Source: an uncultured Chitinophagaceae bacterium (GTDB taxonomy: Bacteria > Bacteroidota > Bacteroidia > Chitinophagales > Chitinophagaceae). From it: a stretch of DNA of 56,320 nt. Below are positions 1-8,757 of this stretch, in pieces. Where the stretch lies: positions 1 to 56,320 of the forward strand of contig CALJNC010000052.1 in the NCBI GenBank assembly GCA_937981995.1, written 5' to 3'. Numbering within the stretch: position 1 is the first letter of the stretch; each line of letters opens with the position of its first letter. The notes beneath the pieces were generated by a model. The model made no database searches. It was not told where the DNA came from and saw only the letters and a list, made by a program, of their open reading frames with translations. A program made the translations under genes and the position numbers.

Positions 1-1877
1 TATTAAAAAAACATTGGGGCCACGATAGTTTTAGAGACCTACAGCAAGAAGCTATAGACTCCATCCTAAGTGGCAAGGACACGCTTGTGATTATGCCTAC
101 AGGCAGCGGCAAATCACTTTGCTATCAACTGCCGGCGCTTATGGCCAAAGGAGTTTGCTTGGTTATTTCTCCATTGATTGCCTTAATGAAAGATCAGGTA
201 CAACAACTCAATAAAAAAAATATTCCAGCGGCAGCGCTTTACAGTGGATTGAGCCATGAGGAAAGCAAAGAAATTTATCGCAATGCCTTAGACGAGGAAA
301 TAAAACTGCTTTACGTATCGCCTGAGCGTTTACAAAGCGAACGCTTTCTTAGATTCTTAACCAATGCGCGTATTTCATTTATCGCAGTAGATGAGGCACA
401 TTGTATTTCGCAATGGGGTCATGATTTTAGACCTGCCTATTTAAACATTAAGGACCTTAAATATGAACTGCCTGGTAAACCAATATTGGCACTAACGGCT
501 ACCGCTACACCCCAAGTAGAAAAAGAAATTATTAACTGCTTAGAATTAAAAGAAGCCAGCGTTTTTTATTCTAGTTTTTTACGTAAAGAGTTATCCCTCA
601 TTGTAAAAAAAGTAGAGAATAAAGAAACACAATTAGTTTCTTTATTAAAAAATAAAACACGCAGTAGTATCGTTTATTGTCGTAGCCGCAGAGCTTGTAA
701 AGAATTATCCTTGTTATTAAATCAAGAGGGTATCCATAGCAACTTTTATCATGCCGGGCTTAGCAAAGAGGAGCGCACCCAAGCACAAAATGATTGGTTA
801 GAAAATAAAGTGCAAACGGTAGTAAGCACCAATGCTTTTGGAATGGGGATTGATAAAGCTGATGTAGGTTTAGTGATACATTATGACTTACCCGAAAATT
901 TAGAAGCATACTATCAAGAAGTGGGACGTGCAGGAAGAGATGGCGTAAACTCTCAAGGAATTTTATTATATAATAGTAAAAGCTTGCAAAAGCAATTGGA
1001 TTTGGCGGCGCTAAAGTTTCCTAAGGAGGAGGCGCTGAGACAATTATATACAGACGTCTGTAATTATTTACAAATTCCTATGAACTTTGGAAGCGAAGAA
1101 TACTTTGATTTTGAGTTGCTCCCTTTCGTAAAACAAATGAATTATAATATTCTTACAGCTTTGCACGGCATGCAACTACTAGCTAAGCAAAAACTGTGGC
1201 AATTAAGCGACAACTTACATATGCCTATGCGAGTACAAATTTTAGCCTCACGCGAAGAGCTAAATTACATAGCACAAAACTACCACAGAGAAGATGCCGT
1301 ACTTAAGCAATTACTTAGAATGTATAACGGAATATGGCAGCATCCTGTACCAATTAATGAATATGACCTAGCTGCTAAAATCAAAACATCAGTAGATCAG
1401 ATAAAAAAACACCTGAATTTTTTAGCAAATCGATCTTATATAAAACTCCAAGCCAAAAAAGATAAACCACAGCTATTTTTTACAGATCAACGTTATCCTG
1501 CTGAGCAAATTGTAATAAAGTATGATGAGATACTTTGGCATAAAAAAAGAGATACAGAACGCTTAACCGCTTTGCAGCAATTTGTAATCAATACAACAGA
1601 CTGCCGTATGCAACAGCTAGCCACCTACTTTGGGCAAGTTATAAACAAGCCCTGCGGCACCTGCGATATATGTGATACAAGTGTAGCACGAGTATATTAT
1701 AAGGATCTTAAAGTGCAAATAGAATCCGCACTAGAATTAAACCCATCTATTGCCCTTAATGAATTATTGGGATCGTGTAGCACAGAAGAAAGAAAAATTG
1801 CTATACGCGAAATACGCGGAATGGTAAGCGAAGGCTTATTTAAAATAAATAGTTTGGGAGAGCTAAGTCAAAGTTAA
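1..1877 (+). CDS. recQ: ATP-dependent DNA helicase RecQ (5' end outside window)
   Basis: This is a superfamily 2 DNA helicase of the RecQ family, which unwinds DNA 3'-5' during recombination and repair. The reading frame is open from base 3 and already encodes the RecQ N-terminal signature (GHDSFRDLQQEAI) before the first in-frame ATG at base 87, so the true start lies upstream and the copy is partial. The Walker A motif MPTGSGKS follows, then the DEAH box in DEAHCISQWGHDFRP at about base 390, then the arginine-finger region QEVGRAGRDG. The zinc-binding part is seen as CRMQQLATYFG followed by CGTCDIC. The protein ends about 60 residues later, with no room for an HRDC domain, so it is the short RecQ form. 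The gap to sdaA is 34 bp, but sdaA has its own promoter-like box. Confidence 0.95.
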   Translation, partial: LKKHWGHDSFRDLQQEAIDSILSGKDTLVIMPTGSGKSLCYQLPALMAKGVCLVISPLIALMKDQVQQLNKKNIPAAALYSGLSHEESKEIYRNALDEEIKLLYVSPERLQSERFLRFLTNARISFIAVDEAHCISQWGHDFRPAYLNIKDLKYELPGKPILALTATATPQVEKEIINCLELKEASVFYSSFLRKELSLIVKKVENKETQLVSLLKNKTRSSIVYCRSRRACKELSLLLNQEGIHSNFYHAGLSKEERTQAQNDWLENKVQTVVSTNAFGMGIDKADVGLVIHYDLPENLEAYYQEVGRAGRDGVNSQGILLYNSKSLQKQLDLAALKFPKEEALRQLYTDVCNYLQIPMNFGSEEYFDFELLPFVKQMNYNILTALHGMQLLAKQKLWQLSDNLHMPMRVQILASREELNYIAQNYHREDAVLKQLLRMYNGIWQHPVPINEYDLAAKIKTSVDQIKKHLNFLANRSYIKLQAKKDKPQLFFTDQRYPAEQIVIKYDEILWHKKRDTERLTALQQFVINTTDCRMQQLATYFGQVINKPCGTCDICDTSVARVYYKDLKVQIESALELNPSIALNELLGSCSTEERKIAIREIRGMVSEGLFKINSLGELSQS

Positions 1878-1896
1878 TCCTGTCATCTTTTCTTAA

Positions 1897-1904
1897 TACA
1901 TTTG
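1897..1904 (+). promoter_or_regulatory. -7 box TACATTTG of sdaA
   Basis: Exact match to the Bacteroidota -7 consensus TAnnTTTG. It ends 7 nt before the sdaA ATG, so the transcript would have almost no leader. I see no clear -33 TTTG at the expected spacing. Confidence 0.5.
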
Positions 1905-1911
1905 CTCTTCT

Positions 1912-3351
1912 ATGCAACACGAATACATATCGGTATTTGACATTTTCAAAATTGGAATAGGGCCAAGTTCATCGCACACCTTGGGGCCATGGAAGGCTGC
2001 ATTACAATGCATAGAAGAATTACGCAGCGCCAATCAATTAAACGATGTTCAAAAAATACAGGTTCTACTATATGGCTCACTTGCCAAAACGGGTATAGGT
2101 CATGGTACGGATTTAGCAGTGCAGCTTGGCCTAAGTGGTTTTCAAGCGGAGACCTTTTCGCCAGATGATATTCAAAGTACATTAAACACAATAAAAGAAA
2201 AAAAGGAAATCAATTTTGCACAAGCAATCCCTATTCGCTTTTCGCCAGTGGATGATATAATTTTCTTAAAAGAGGAATCATTACCCTATCATCCTAATGC
2301 GCTTACTTTTTTAGTACAACTAAAAAATGGCGAGGATATATCTAAAACGTATTACTCAGTAGGTGGCGGTTTTGTGAGCAAGGGCGATGATGATAATCCA
2401 ATGACTACTTATATTCATTTGCCTTTTGAAATATCTACCGCTAAAGAATTAGAAACACATTGTATAAAAACGGGTCTAAGCATTTCCGAAATTGTACTTG
2501 AAAATGAAAGCGAATGGCACGGCGAAGAAAAAACAAAAAAAGGATTATTAGAAATATGGCAGGTAATGCAAGATTGTATTTACCGTGGTTGTCAACAAAC
2601 GGGTATCTTACCCGGTGGGCTAAATGTAAAACGAAGAGCTAATACCCTTTCTAAAAAATTATTAAAAGATGTAACGTTTTCAAATTATGATGAATGGTTA
2701 CAGGCTATTAGAAATAAATCTGATGCCACCGGACTTAACTTCCAATACATTTTGGATTGGGTAAGTTGTTTTGCGCTAGCAGTAAATGAAGAAAACGCAA
2801 GTTTTAGCAGGGTAGTTACAGCGCCAACTAATGGTGCGGCTGGGGTAATTCCTGCTGTTTTGCATTACTACCTTACTTTTTTCAAAGTAGATAGAGAAAA
2901 AACGATTGTCAACTTTCTTTTAACTGCAGGAGAGATAGGAAGCATATTTAAAAAACAGGCCACCATAAGTGCTGCAATGGGTGGTTGTCAGGCTGAAATT
3001 GGAGTAAGCAGCGCCATGGCCGCAGCTGCTTTATGTGAGTGTATGGGCGGTACGGTAAAACAAAGTTTAATGGCTGCAGAAATTGCCATGGAGCATCACC
3101 TAGGTATGACCTGTGACCCAGTGGGCGGTTTAGTACAAGTACCATGCATAGAACGAAATACAATGGGTGCGATTAAAGCAATTACCGCTGCTCAACTTGC
3201 CTTGCAAAGCAATCCGTTTGATGCAAAAGTGAGCTTGGATAAAATTGTAAAAACCATGCTAGAAACTGCCTTGGATATGAATCATAAATACAAAGAAACT
3301 AGTGACGGTGGTTTAGCAGTAAATGTTCCATTGAGTTTACCGGAGTGTTAG
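1912..3351 (+). CDS. sdaA: L-serine ammonia-lyase, iron-sulfur type, single chain
   Basis: This enzyme deaminates L-serine to pyruvate and ammonia with a [4Fe-4S] cluster. The 479-residue chain has the N-terminal beta domain with the SSHT signature ([13 protein letters not shown], residues 16-28) and the catalytic alpha domain ([14 protein letters not shown]). Three cysteines, at about 359 (GGCQAEIG), 401 (TCDPVGG) and 412 (VPCIERN), are spaced 42 and 11 residues apart. That is the spacing of the cluster ligands in characterised bacterial L-serine dehydratases, so the protein should be active. The ATG at 1912 follows a TACATTTG box. The gene converges on the next one with a single base between stop codons and no terminator. 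Confidence 0.95.
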   Translation: MQHEYISVFDIFKIGIGPSSSHTLGPWKAALQCIEELRSANQLNDVQKIQVLLYGSLAKTGIGHGTDLAVQLGLSGFQAETFSPDDIQSTLNTIKEKKEINFAQAIPIRFSPVDDIIFLKEESLPYHPNALTFLVQLKNGEDISKTYYSVGGGFVSKGDDDNPMTTYIHLPFEISTAKELETHCIKTGLSISEIVLENESEWHGEEKTKKGLLEIWQVMQDCIYRGCQQTGILPGGLNVKRRANTLSKKLLKDVTFSNYDEWLQAIRNKSDATGLNFQYILDWVSCFALAVNEENASFSRVVTAPTNGAAGVIPAVLHYYLTFFKVDREKTIVNFLLTAGEIGSIFKKQATISAAMGGCQAEIGVSSAMAAAALCECMGGTVKQSLMAAEIAMEHHLGMTCDPVGGLVQVPCIERNTMGAIKAITAAQLALQSNPFDAKVSLDKIVKTMLETALDMNHKYKETSDGGLAVNVPLSLPEC

Positions 3352-3352
3352 A

Positions 3353-3991
3353 CTATTTATAGTAAATTTTTCTAATTGTTTTTAAAAGTGCCAATCTTCT
3401 AAATTCATCACTTCTTGGATCCTCTTTTCTTGTTTCGGTTTTATAATATATAAACCTCTTGTTCAAATTATCATAAAGTAAAACCGTCACTTCCATTCCC
3501 GTAGGATAAGTCGAGCTAATAAATATTTTATTTCTCGTAATAATATCCTTTGCATTAGTGCCCTGTGTATAATGCCCTGCAAAACGAAAGAGTAAAAAGT
3601 ATCTTCCTTCATTCGTTAGCTTATCTAACCATAAAGGCACTTGAATTGATTCAATACTTTTTTGTTTTGTGTTCAACTTTTCCAAAAGTATATAGAGACT
3701 ATCTCTAAAATTAGCAGGATTTGCATCTTCTGATTTAGCGTTTTTTATAATGTACTTTTTAGAAAGTAATTTCTTAATCTGTGTTTGTAGCTCGCTTTGA
3801 ATACTTATTCTGTTTTGCTCGTCTTTCGTTATTCCCCCTTTTTTATTAAGTGCTACAAAGTCAATAACCATTGGTAACAAAACGAGTGTGTCGATTTCCT
3901 TTTTTACTTTCTTAAAATTCTTGACCGATTTATCAGCAAGGCAAGTATGCGAAAGCAAAACACCAAATACAATTAGGAAGAACACCTTCAT
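3353..3991 (-). CDS. Secreted protein of unknown function
   Basis: I do not recognise this 212-residue protein. It starts with a clear signal peptide (MKVFFLIVFGVLLSHTCLA, residues 1-19) and has no lipobox, so it is probably periplasmic or exported. The mature part is lysine-rich and soluble, mixed alpha/beta by appearance: a hydrophobic strand (DTLVLLPMVIDFVAL) near the N-terminus and another (MEVTVLLYDNL) near the C-terminus. That loosely recalls small CsgG/TolB-like envelope proteins, but this is a weak resemblance. It stands alone between sdaA, convergent at 1 bp, and a divergent lipoprotein gene. A TATTTTTA box lies 5 nt before the ATG. Confidence 0.7.
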   Translation of the reverse strand: MKVFFLIVFGVLLSHTCLADKSVKNFKKVKKEIDTLVLLPMVIDFVALNKKGGITKDEQNRISIQSELQTQIKKLLSKKYIIKNAKSEDANPANFRDSLYILLEKLNTKQKSIESIQVPLWLDKLTNEGRYFLLFRFAGHYTQGTNAKDIITRNKIFISSTYPTGMEVTVLLYDNLNKRFIYYKTETRKEDPRSDEFRRLALLKTIRKIYYK

Positions 3992-3996
3992 ATAGC

Positions 3997-4004
3997 TAAA
4001 AATA
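3997..4004 (-). promoter_or_regulatory. -7-like box TATTTTTA before the 3991 start
   Basis: Seven of eight bases match TAnnTTTG on the minus strand. The box ends 5 nt before the ATG. Confidence 0.35.
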
Positions 4005-4060
4005 AAACAATCTTACCAATTAAATCAAGCTAGTCAACAGTCAAAGAACTTTTTCATTTA

Positions 4061-4068
4061 TATATTCG
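4061..4068 (+). promoter_or_regulatory. -7-like box TATATTCG before the 4073 start
   Basis: Seven of eight bases match TAnnTTTG. The box ends 4 nt before the ATG of the lipoprotein gene, which would make its transcript leaderless. Confidence 0.35.
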
Positions 4069-4072
4069 AGTT

Positions 4073-4534
4073 ATGCGATACGCCATACTATTATGTATAG
4101 TCTTTTTCATTTCATCCTGTAAGCCAGATCTTACCGATGATTTTTCATTCCTTGAAGGAAATTGGAAAATGGAAACTTCAGATTCAACTTACTTACTAGA
4201 ATCTTGGGAGAAAGTTGACGAACAAACTTATAAGGCATTAAACTATACCGTGAGTGATGTGGGCATGCAATTAAGCGAGCAAATTGCCATTGAAATTACA
4301 GATTCTGGCACCTATTATAAGCCCATGATTGAGGGGCTAAGCGAAGGGATTGAGTTCTCTTTTAAATTTGTATCACAAGATGACAACAAATATATTTTTG
4401 AAAATAAGACCTATGATTTTCCATCTAAAATATGGTACAAATTAGTGGATTCAAATACAATACAAGCCGGCATTGAAAACCAAGGTGGTGATAAGAGAGA
4501 ATCTTTTATTTATGAAAAAGTAGAGAACGAATGA
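4073..4534 (+). CDS. DUF6265-like lipoprotein
   Basis: A 153-residue lipoprotein: the signal peptide MRYAILLCIVFFISSC carries a lipobox (ISSC) with the lipidated cysteine at 16. The mature part begins with FLEGNWKMETSDSTYLLESW, which fits the DUF6265 pattern (a tryptophan-containing stretch followed by ESW) found in many small Bacteroidota envelope proteins shaped like short beta-barrels. The biochemical role of the family is unknown. Its stop overlaps the ATG of the RNA methyltransferase gene by 4 bp (ATGA), so the two are very likely co-transcribed and translationally coupled, although their functions have no obvious link. Confidence 0.75.
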   Translation: MRYAILLCIVFFISSCKPDLTDDFSFLEGNWKMETSDSTYLLESWEKVDEQTYKALNYTVSDVGMQLSEQIAIEITDSGTYYKPMIEGLSEGIEFSFKFVSQDDNKYIFENKTYDFPSKIWYKLVDSNTIQAGIENQGGDKRESFIYEKVENE

Positions 4535-5049
4535 TAAAAAAATCAATGGACCAACTCAACAGATTAAGCGTTGAGCAATTTAAAGAACAGGAAAAGAATA
4601 AAGTAATTATTGTACTAGACAATGTGCGCTCTATGCATAATGTAGGCAGTGTTTTTAGAACGAGCGATGCTTTTTTGGTAGAAGAAATTATACTTTGTGG
4701 TGTAAGCCCACAACCACCACACAGAGACATACACAAAACAGCACTAGGTGCTACTGAAACTGTTAACTGGTCATACCATAAAGAAACAATAGATGCTGTT
4801 TTAAAACTAAAAGAAAATGGCTACAAAATAATTGCAATCGAACAGGTGCATGATAGCGTTTCCTTATCAGATTTCACAAGAGTTGAAAACGAAAAAAATG
4901 TTTTTGTATTTGGAAATGAAGTACATGGTGTGAGCAATGAAATCCTAGCATTATGTGATGCCTGCATTGAAATTCCGCAGCATGGCAGTAAACATTCTTT
5001 TAATATTAGTGTGAGTGTGGGCATTGTACTTTGGGAAGTATTACGATAA
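4531..5049 (+). CDS. TrmH/SpoU-family RNA 2'-O-methyltransferase
   Basis: A 172-residue SPOUT-class enzyme expected to methylate a ribose 2'-OH in tRNA or rRNA using S-adenosylmethionine. All three SpoU motifs are visible: LDNVRSMHNVGSVFRTSDA (motif 1), FVFGNEVHGVSNE (motif 2) and IPQHGSKHSFNISVSVG (motif 3, forming the knotted cofactor site). It has the short form without the N-terminal substrate-binding domain of RlmB, so the RNA target cannot be named. The start at 4531 overlaps the upstream lipoprotein stop; an internal ATG at 4546 is possible but would lose the coupling. The gene converges on the efflux operon with 7 bp between stop codons and no hairpin. Confidence 0.9.
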   Translation: MIKKSMDQLNRLSVEQFKEQEKNKVIIVLDNVRSMHNVGSVFRTSDAFLVEEIILCGVSPQPPHRDIHKTALGATETVNWSYHKETIDAVLKLKENGYKIIAIEQVHDSVSLSDFTRVENEKNVFVFGNEVHGVSNEILALCDACIEIPQHGSKHSFNISVSVGIVLWEVLR

Positions 5050-5056
5050 TCTACTC

Positions 5057-6349
5057 CTATTCATAAAGCTCTTCTTTATCTACTACTTTAATCTTGTCTT
5101 TGTTCTTCAGCTTACGCGCTATGGCACCGTAAGGAGCGGTAAGTACATTTTCTTTTCCTTTAAGACCGGTAAGTATCTCTACGTATTTATTGTCCTGTAA
5201 ACCTGTTTTTACTTCACGTAATACAGCGTATCCGCTACTGTCAATAAATACATATTCTTTTATAATATCAGAATAACTTCCCTCGGCATCTTCATCCTCT
5301 CTTGTAGTAACTGCATTAATTGGCACGGCTAAAATTTCTTCTTTTTGTCGAGTATAAATTTCAACACTTGCACTCATACCGGGTCTAAATAAAGATCGGT
5401 TTGGGCTTTCATCCTGCAACTCTTTGTAACTAGTAGGATCTATTAATACGCTTACCGTATAGTTAGTTACTTGATCATTCATTGAGCCCGCTGCTTGAGC
5501 TAAGCTGCTTCCATTTGCTTGTTTGATTTGGCTCACCTTACCATAAAAAGATTGCGTGCCATAGGCCTCAATTTCAATTTTGGCGCTGTCGCCTAATTTT
5601 ACTTTTACAATATCGTTTTCGCCTACTTCTACATCAATTTTTAATTTACCCATTTGGCTTATGCGCATCATTTCTGTACCGGCCATTTGCATGGTGCCCA
5701 CTACGCGCTCTCCTTTTTTTACAAATAATGCTGAGACTGTTCCGCTCATAGGTGCATAAATTGTAGTACGGCGTAACTGTTGTCTTGCTTCTGTAACATT
5801 TGCTCTTGCACTGGCAACACCATATTGGTTTCCTTTTATAGTAGCCATAGATGCTTTATAATTAGCTTGTGCTGATTTATATGATGCTACTGCCGTTTCA
5901 AACTCAGAGGCACTAATCACTTGTTCTTTAAACAATTGATTGTTTCTGTTATACGTTGAGCGGGCTTGGTCTAACTGAGCTCTAAACTGTGCCTGTTGCG
6001 CTTTTGCATTTTGTACATTGGATTGAGTTTGGTTTAACTGTGCCTGTGCACGGCTTACACCAGAACGGTACGTCTGCGAGTTAATGGTTGCCAGGAGTTG
6101 TCCTTTTCTTACTTCATCTCCTTCCTCAACATTTAATACAACTACTTCACCCGAAACATCGGGGCTAATTTTTACTTCCTTCTCGGGGTATAATTTTCCG
6201 CTTGCAGAAATACTTTCTATTAAAGTGCGTTTCTTAGTTTGGTCAACAGCAACTTTTATGGCATCATCCTCTTTTAGATACTTCTCATATCCAAAATAAC
6301 CCAATGCTCCTAAAGCTGCCAATCCTAAAATCCAAAATACTAATCTCAT
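5057..6349 (-). CDS. HlyD/MacA-type periplasmic adaptor subunit of an efflux system
   Basis: This membrane-fusion protein would bridge an inner-membrane pump and the TolC channel. It has one N-terminal membrane anchor (VFWILGLAALGALGYFGY), a lipoyl/barrel-sandwich half (residues about 55-80), a long coiled-coil hairpin rich in Q and A (about 80-185), the second lipoyl half (IYAPMSGTVSALFVKKGERV) and C-terminal beta-barrel domains. The order and the 430-residue length fit MacA-like adaptors. I choose the ATG at 6349; a TTG one codon earlier is less likely. It lies 3 bp downstream of the TolC gene. No MacB or RND pump gene follows: the next gene is the convergent TrmH. The pump must be encoded elsewhere. 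Confidence 0.9.
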   Translation of the reverse strand: MRLVFWILGLAALGALGYFGYEKYLKEDDAIKVAVDQTKKRTLIESISASGKLYPEKEVKISPDVSGEVVVLNVEEGDEVRKGQLLATINSQTYRSGVSRAQAQLNQTQSNVQNAKAQQAQFRAQLDQARSTYNRNNQLFKEQVISASEFETAVASYKSAQANYKASMATIKGNQYGVASARANVTEARQQLRRTTIYAPMSGTVSALFVKKGERVVGTMQMAGTEMMRISQMGKLKIDVEVGENDIVKVKLGDSAKIEIEAYGTQSFYGKVSQIKQANGSSLAQAAGSMNDQVTNYTVSVLIDPTSYKELQDESPNRSLFRPGMSASVEIYTRQKEEILAVPINAVTTREDEDAEGSYSDIIKEYVFIDSSGYAVLREVKTGLQDNKYVEILTGLKGKENVLTAPYGAIARKLKNKDKIKVVDKEELYE

Positions 6350-6352
6350 CAA

Positions 6353-7816
6353 TTATAATTTTATGGGTTTACCAATATAAAAATCTAACACTTTCCGCTT
6401 AAAAATCATTTCATACTTAGCTGATAAAGTATTGAAACTTGTTTGATTATAATTGTTTTGCGTTTGGGTATATTCAAAAGTGGGTAACATACCTATATTG
6501 TATCTTTTAATTGCAAAATCTAACGCACGCTTTGCTGAGCGCTCAGCACTTTGTGCGGCTTTATATTTCTGTTCGGCTGCTTCAGCTTGTAATGATGCTG
6601 TATAAATCTCTTGTTGCAAAGTAAGCTGTTCTTTTTGCGTAGCCACTCGTTGATTGTACAATCCAATTTGCGCACGTTCAATATTGGTTTTTACTTGATG
6701 CCCATTAAAAATGGGTACACTTATCGTAAGGGCCAAGTTGCTTCTTACATTATTATCAAGTTGTGTACCGTAAGGGACTGTAGCACTTGTAAAATCGTAT
6801 ACCGGCGTGGTAATGGGATAATCCGTGCCCGCTACAGCTACGGTGCCTAGCTGTCGCTGACCTACAACTGTTTGATTGGTTACTTCTTTAAACTGTGATG
6901 AATAACTTGTGCTCAAATTTCCGCCCAAAAACAAGCTAGGATATTTCATTGCCTTGGCTTGCTCAACTCCTTTTTTAGCTGCATGCAGGTTTACATATTG
7001 TGCCTTAATTCTATGTTGGTTTTGCAGCGCCAAATCATAAATCTCCGAGGGCGTACTATAATCATTTTGCGTATTTAAAAGAGCATCATTTAAATTAGGC
7101 GATTCAATATCAAACTCACTTTTAAAATCCAAATTTAATAAAGCACGCAATTGCAAAAGGGCTAATTGTTCTTCCGTTTTTATACTTATTAAATTTGAAC
7201 TATCTGATGCTACTTGCGCTAACATTTGCTCCAGATTTAATTGTGGTAATTTACCTGCGCGTACAAATCGTTGCGTTTGGTTTAATTGTGCTTGATCAGT
7301 TTTTAATTGTTCTAATGAAACTTTTACCTGCTCCTTAGCTAGCAAAGCGCGCAAATATCCGTTGGCTACATTCAAGGAAATATTATCTCGTAGCTGCGCA
7401 TATATTTCATTAGCCGCGCGTGTTTTTAATTGGTTTTGTTCGATTTCTAATTTTTTTCTGAACCAACCAAAAAGCATTACTTGAGAGTTTACGCTCATAT
7501 TATTAAAAAGAAAACCAGCATTTACAAATTGATTTGAAGTTGGATCAATTGATCTACCATAGCTATTACCCAGGCTAATATCTGCATTAAGCGATGGCCA
7601 ACGGCTTGATTTACTTTGCTCCAATGTAAGATCAGCCATGCGTTGATTTAATTCACTTTCTGATAAGTCTAAATTATTTTCTACGGCGTAGTTAATGCAT
7701 TTTTCTAATGACCATGGACTTATGATTTCACTAATTTCTATTTCAGCAGATTGCGCATAAAGATTTGTGCTAACCAAAGCAAATAAAAAGAGTAAGGCTA
7801 AAATACATTTATTCAT
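6353..7816 (-). CDS. TolC-family outer membrane efflux protein
   Basis: An outer-membrane channel of the TolC type, forming the exit duct of a tripartite efflux or secretion machine. The signal peptide is MNKCILALLFLFALVSTNLYAQ. The mature protein begins with WSLEKCINYAVENNLDLS, the usual TolC-family opening helix, and contains two homologous halves made of long Q/A/N-rich helices (for example the segment after SLEQLKTDQAQLNQTQRF) and beta strands such as LALTISVPIFNG. I choose the ATG at 7816; a TTG nine bases upstream would add three residues before the signal peptide. It is the first gene of a two-gene operon with the HlyD adaptor, with 3 bp between them. Confidence 0.92.
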   Translation of the reverse strand: MNKCILALLFLFALVSTNLYAQSAEIEISEIISPWSLEKCINYAVENNLDLSESELNQRMADLTLEQSKSSRWPSLNADISLGNSYGRSIDPTSNQFVNAGFLFNNMSVNSQVMLFGWFRKKLEIEQNQLKTRAANEIYAQLRDNISLNVANGYLRALLAKEQVKVSLEQLKTDQAQLNQTQRFVRAGKLPQLNLEQMLAQVASDSSNLISIKTEEQLALLQLRALLNLDFKSEFDIESPNLNDALLNTQNDYSTPSEIYDLALQNQHRIKAQYVNLHAAKKGVEQAKAMKYPSLFLGGNLSTSYSSQFKEVTNQTVVGQRQLGTVAVAGTDYPITTPVYDFTSATVPYGTQLDNNVRSNLALTISVPIFNGHQVKTNIERAQIGLYNQRVATQKEQLTLQQEIYTASLQAEAAEQKYKAAQSAERSAKRALDFAIKRYNIGMLPTFEYTQTQNNYNQTSFNTLSAKYEMIFKRKVLDFYIGKPIKL

Positions 7817-7836
7817 ATTCAACAATCCTTGAGGTG

Positions 7837-7844
7837 TAAAATTA
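7837..7844 (-). promoter_or_regulatory. -7-like box TAATTTTA of the TolC-HlyD operon
   Basis: Seven of eight bases match TAnnTTTG on the minus strand. It sits 20 nt before the TolC ATG, leaving a short leader. Confidence 0.3.
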
Positions 7845-7930
7845 CAATAAGTATGCCGCCTGCTATGTGCTTTTATATAAGAAAATGTACAAAAGACTTT
7901 ATACTTAAGATAAAAGGCTCATTGGGTGTA

Positions 7931-8749
7931 TTACTGGTTTATTGTTATATCCATAAAGTCACTATTCCTAGAAGCTGCAATATTATCGGGCTCAATACCA
8001 AAGCAAAGTTTAAATTGCCCGCTAGTATCCGGAACGCTGATTGTGTATTCCGCCCCTTGTTGTAATAATTGCTTATTTAAATAAACCGTGTTCGGGTTTT
8101 CGTTAATTTGGGTGAGACCATCATAAATATAACATCGCAACTTAAGTGACGTATGCTCAAATACTTCATTGTACTGCTGGTAATAAGCAAAACGTAATTT
8201 TATTGGATATTGCTTACCAGCCATTAAATTATTAGGTACAGAATCAACAAGAACCTTCAAGTCTGAAACAGCTTGAAAATTATCGACCCATTGATAGGAT
8301 ACATTATGATCATCAGTTTTAAAAGAGTCAACCCAAATATTATTATAAGAAAAAATATAAAACACCTTTTTTCCTCTTAAGGATTCCTCCACATTCCATA
8401 AATCGTATTGCGATTTTCTTCCCGTAATACTAGCATAGGATAAGGCCTTTGCACCAGCATAAAATTGATATATTGATGCTAGCTGAAATGAGTTGACTTT
8501 AACCATTGGCGCACCCTTCGCTTTGTTTTTAATTGCTATTACAAGTTCCTTTTTCCCGTGAAACTTTTTTTTAAAACTATTATTAGGAATAATATCAATC
8601 ATTAAAAACAAGCGCGCCATCATAATTAATGCGATAGATGGTATTACCAGTTTAAAGTGTAATCTTCTTGAGTCGACATTGACGTTTAAATAATCATAGC
8701 CTATTATGATTAAAGGAATTGTAGAAATTAAAACCCAATTAATTTCCAC
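7931..8749 (-). CDS. GT39-type glycosyltransferase, C-terminal half (frame-disrupted)
   Basis: This 272-codon frame is the C-terminal half of the glycosyltransferase whose N-terminal half is at 8758-9585. It has two membrane segments (WVLISTIPLIIIGYDYL and VIPSIALIMMARLFLMI), followed by a soluble periplasmic-type tail including VNSFQLASIYQFYAGAKA and GRKSQYDLWNVEE, which are typical of the C-terminal domain of Bacteroidota GT39 proteins. Its apparent start is a GTG with no good initiation context. The frame stays open upstream of that GTG and reads ASLKGHVEINW, a conserved GT39 sequence that belongs directly after the last membrane segment of the upstream frame. It is therefore not an independent gene. 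The disruption is one missing base, either a true mutation or a sequence error. Confidence 0.8.
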   Translation of the reverse strand: MEINWVLISTIPLIIIGYDYLNVNVDSRRLHFKLVIPSIALIMMARLFLMIDIIPNNSFKKKFHGKKELVIAIKNKAKGAPMVKVNSFQLASIYQFYAGAKALSYASITGRKSQYDLWNVEESLRGKKVFYIFSYNNIWVDSFKTDDHNVSYQWVDNFQAVSDLKVLVDSVPNNLMAGKQYPIKLRFAYYQQYNEVFEHTSLKLRCYIYDGLTQINENPNTVYLNKQLLQQGAEYTISVPDTSGQFKLCFGIEPDNIAASRNSDFMDITINQ

Positions 8750-8757
8750 GTGCCCCT

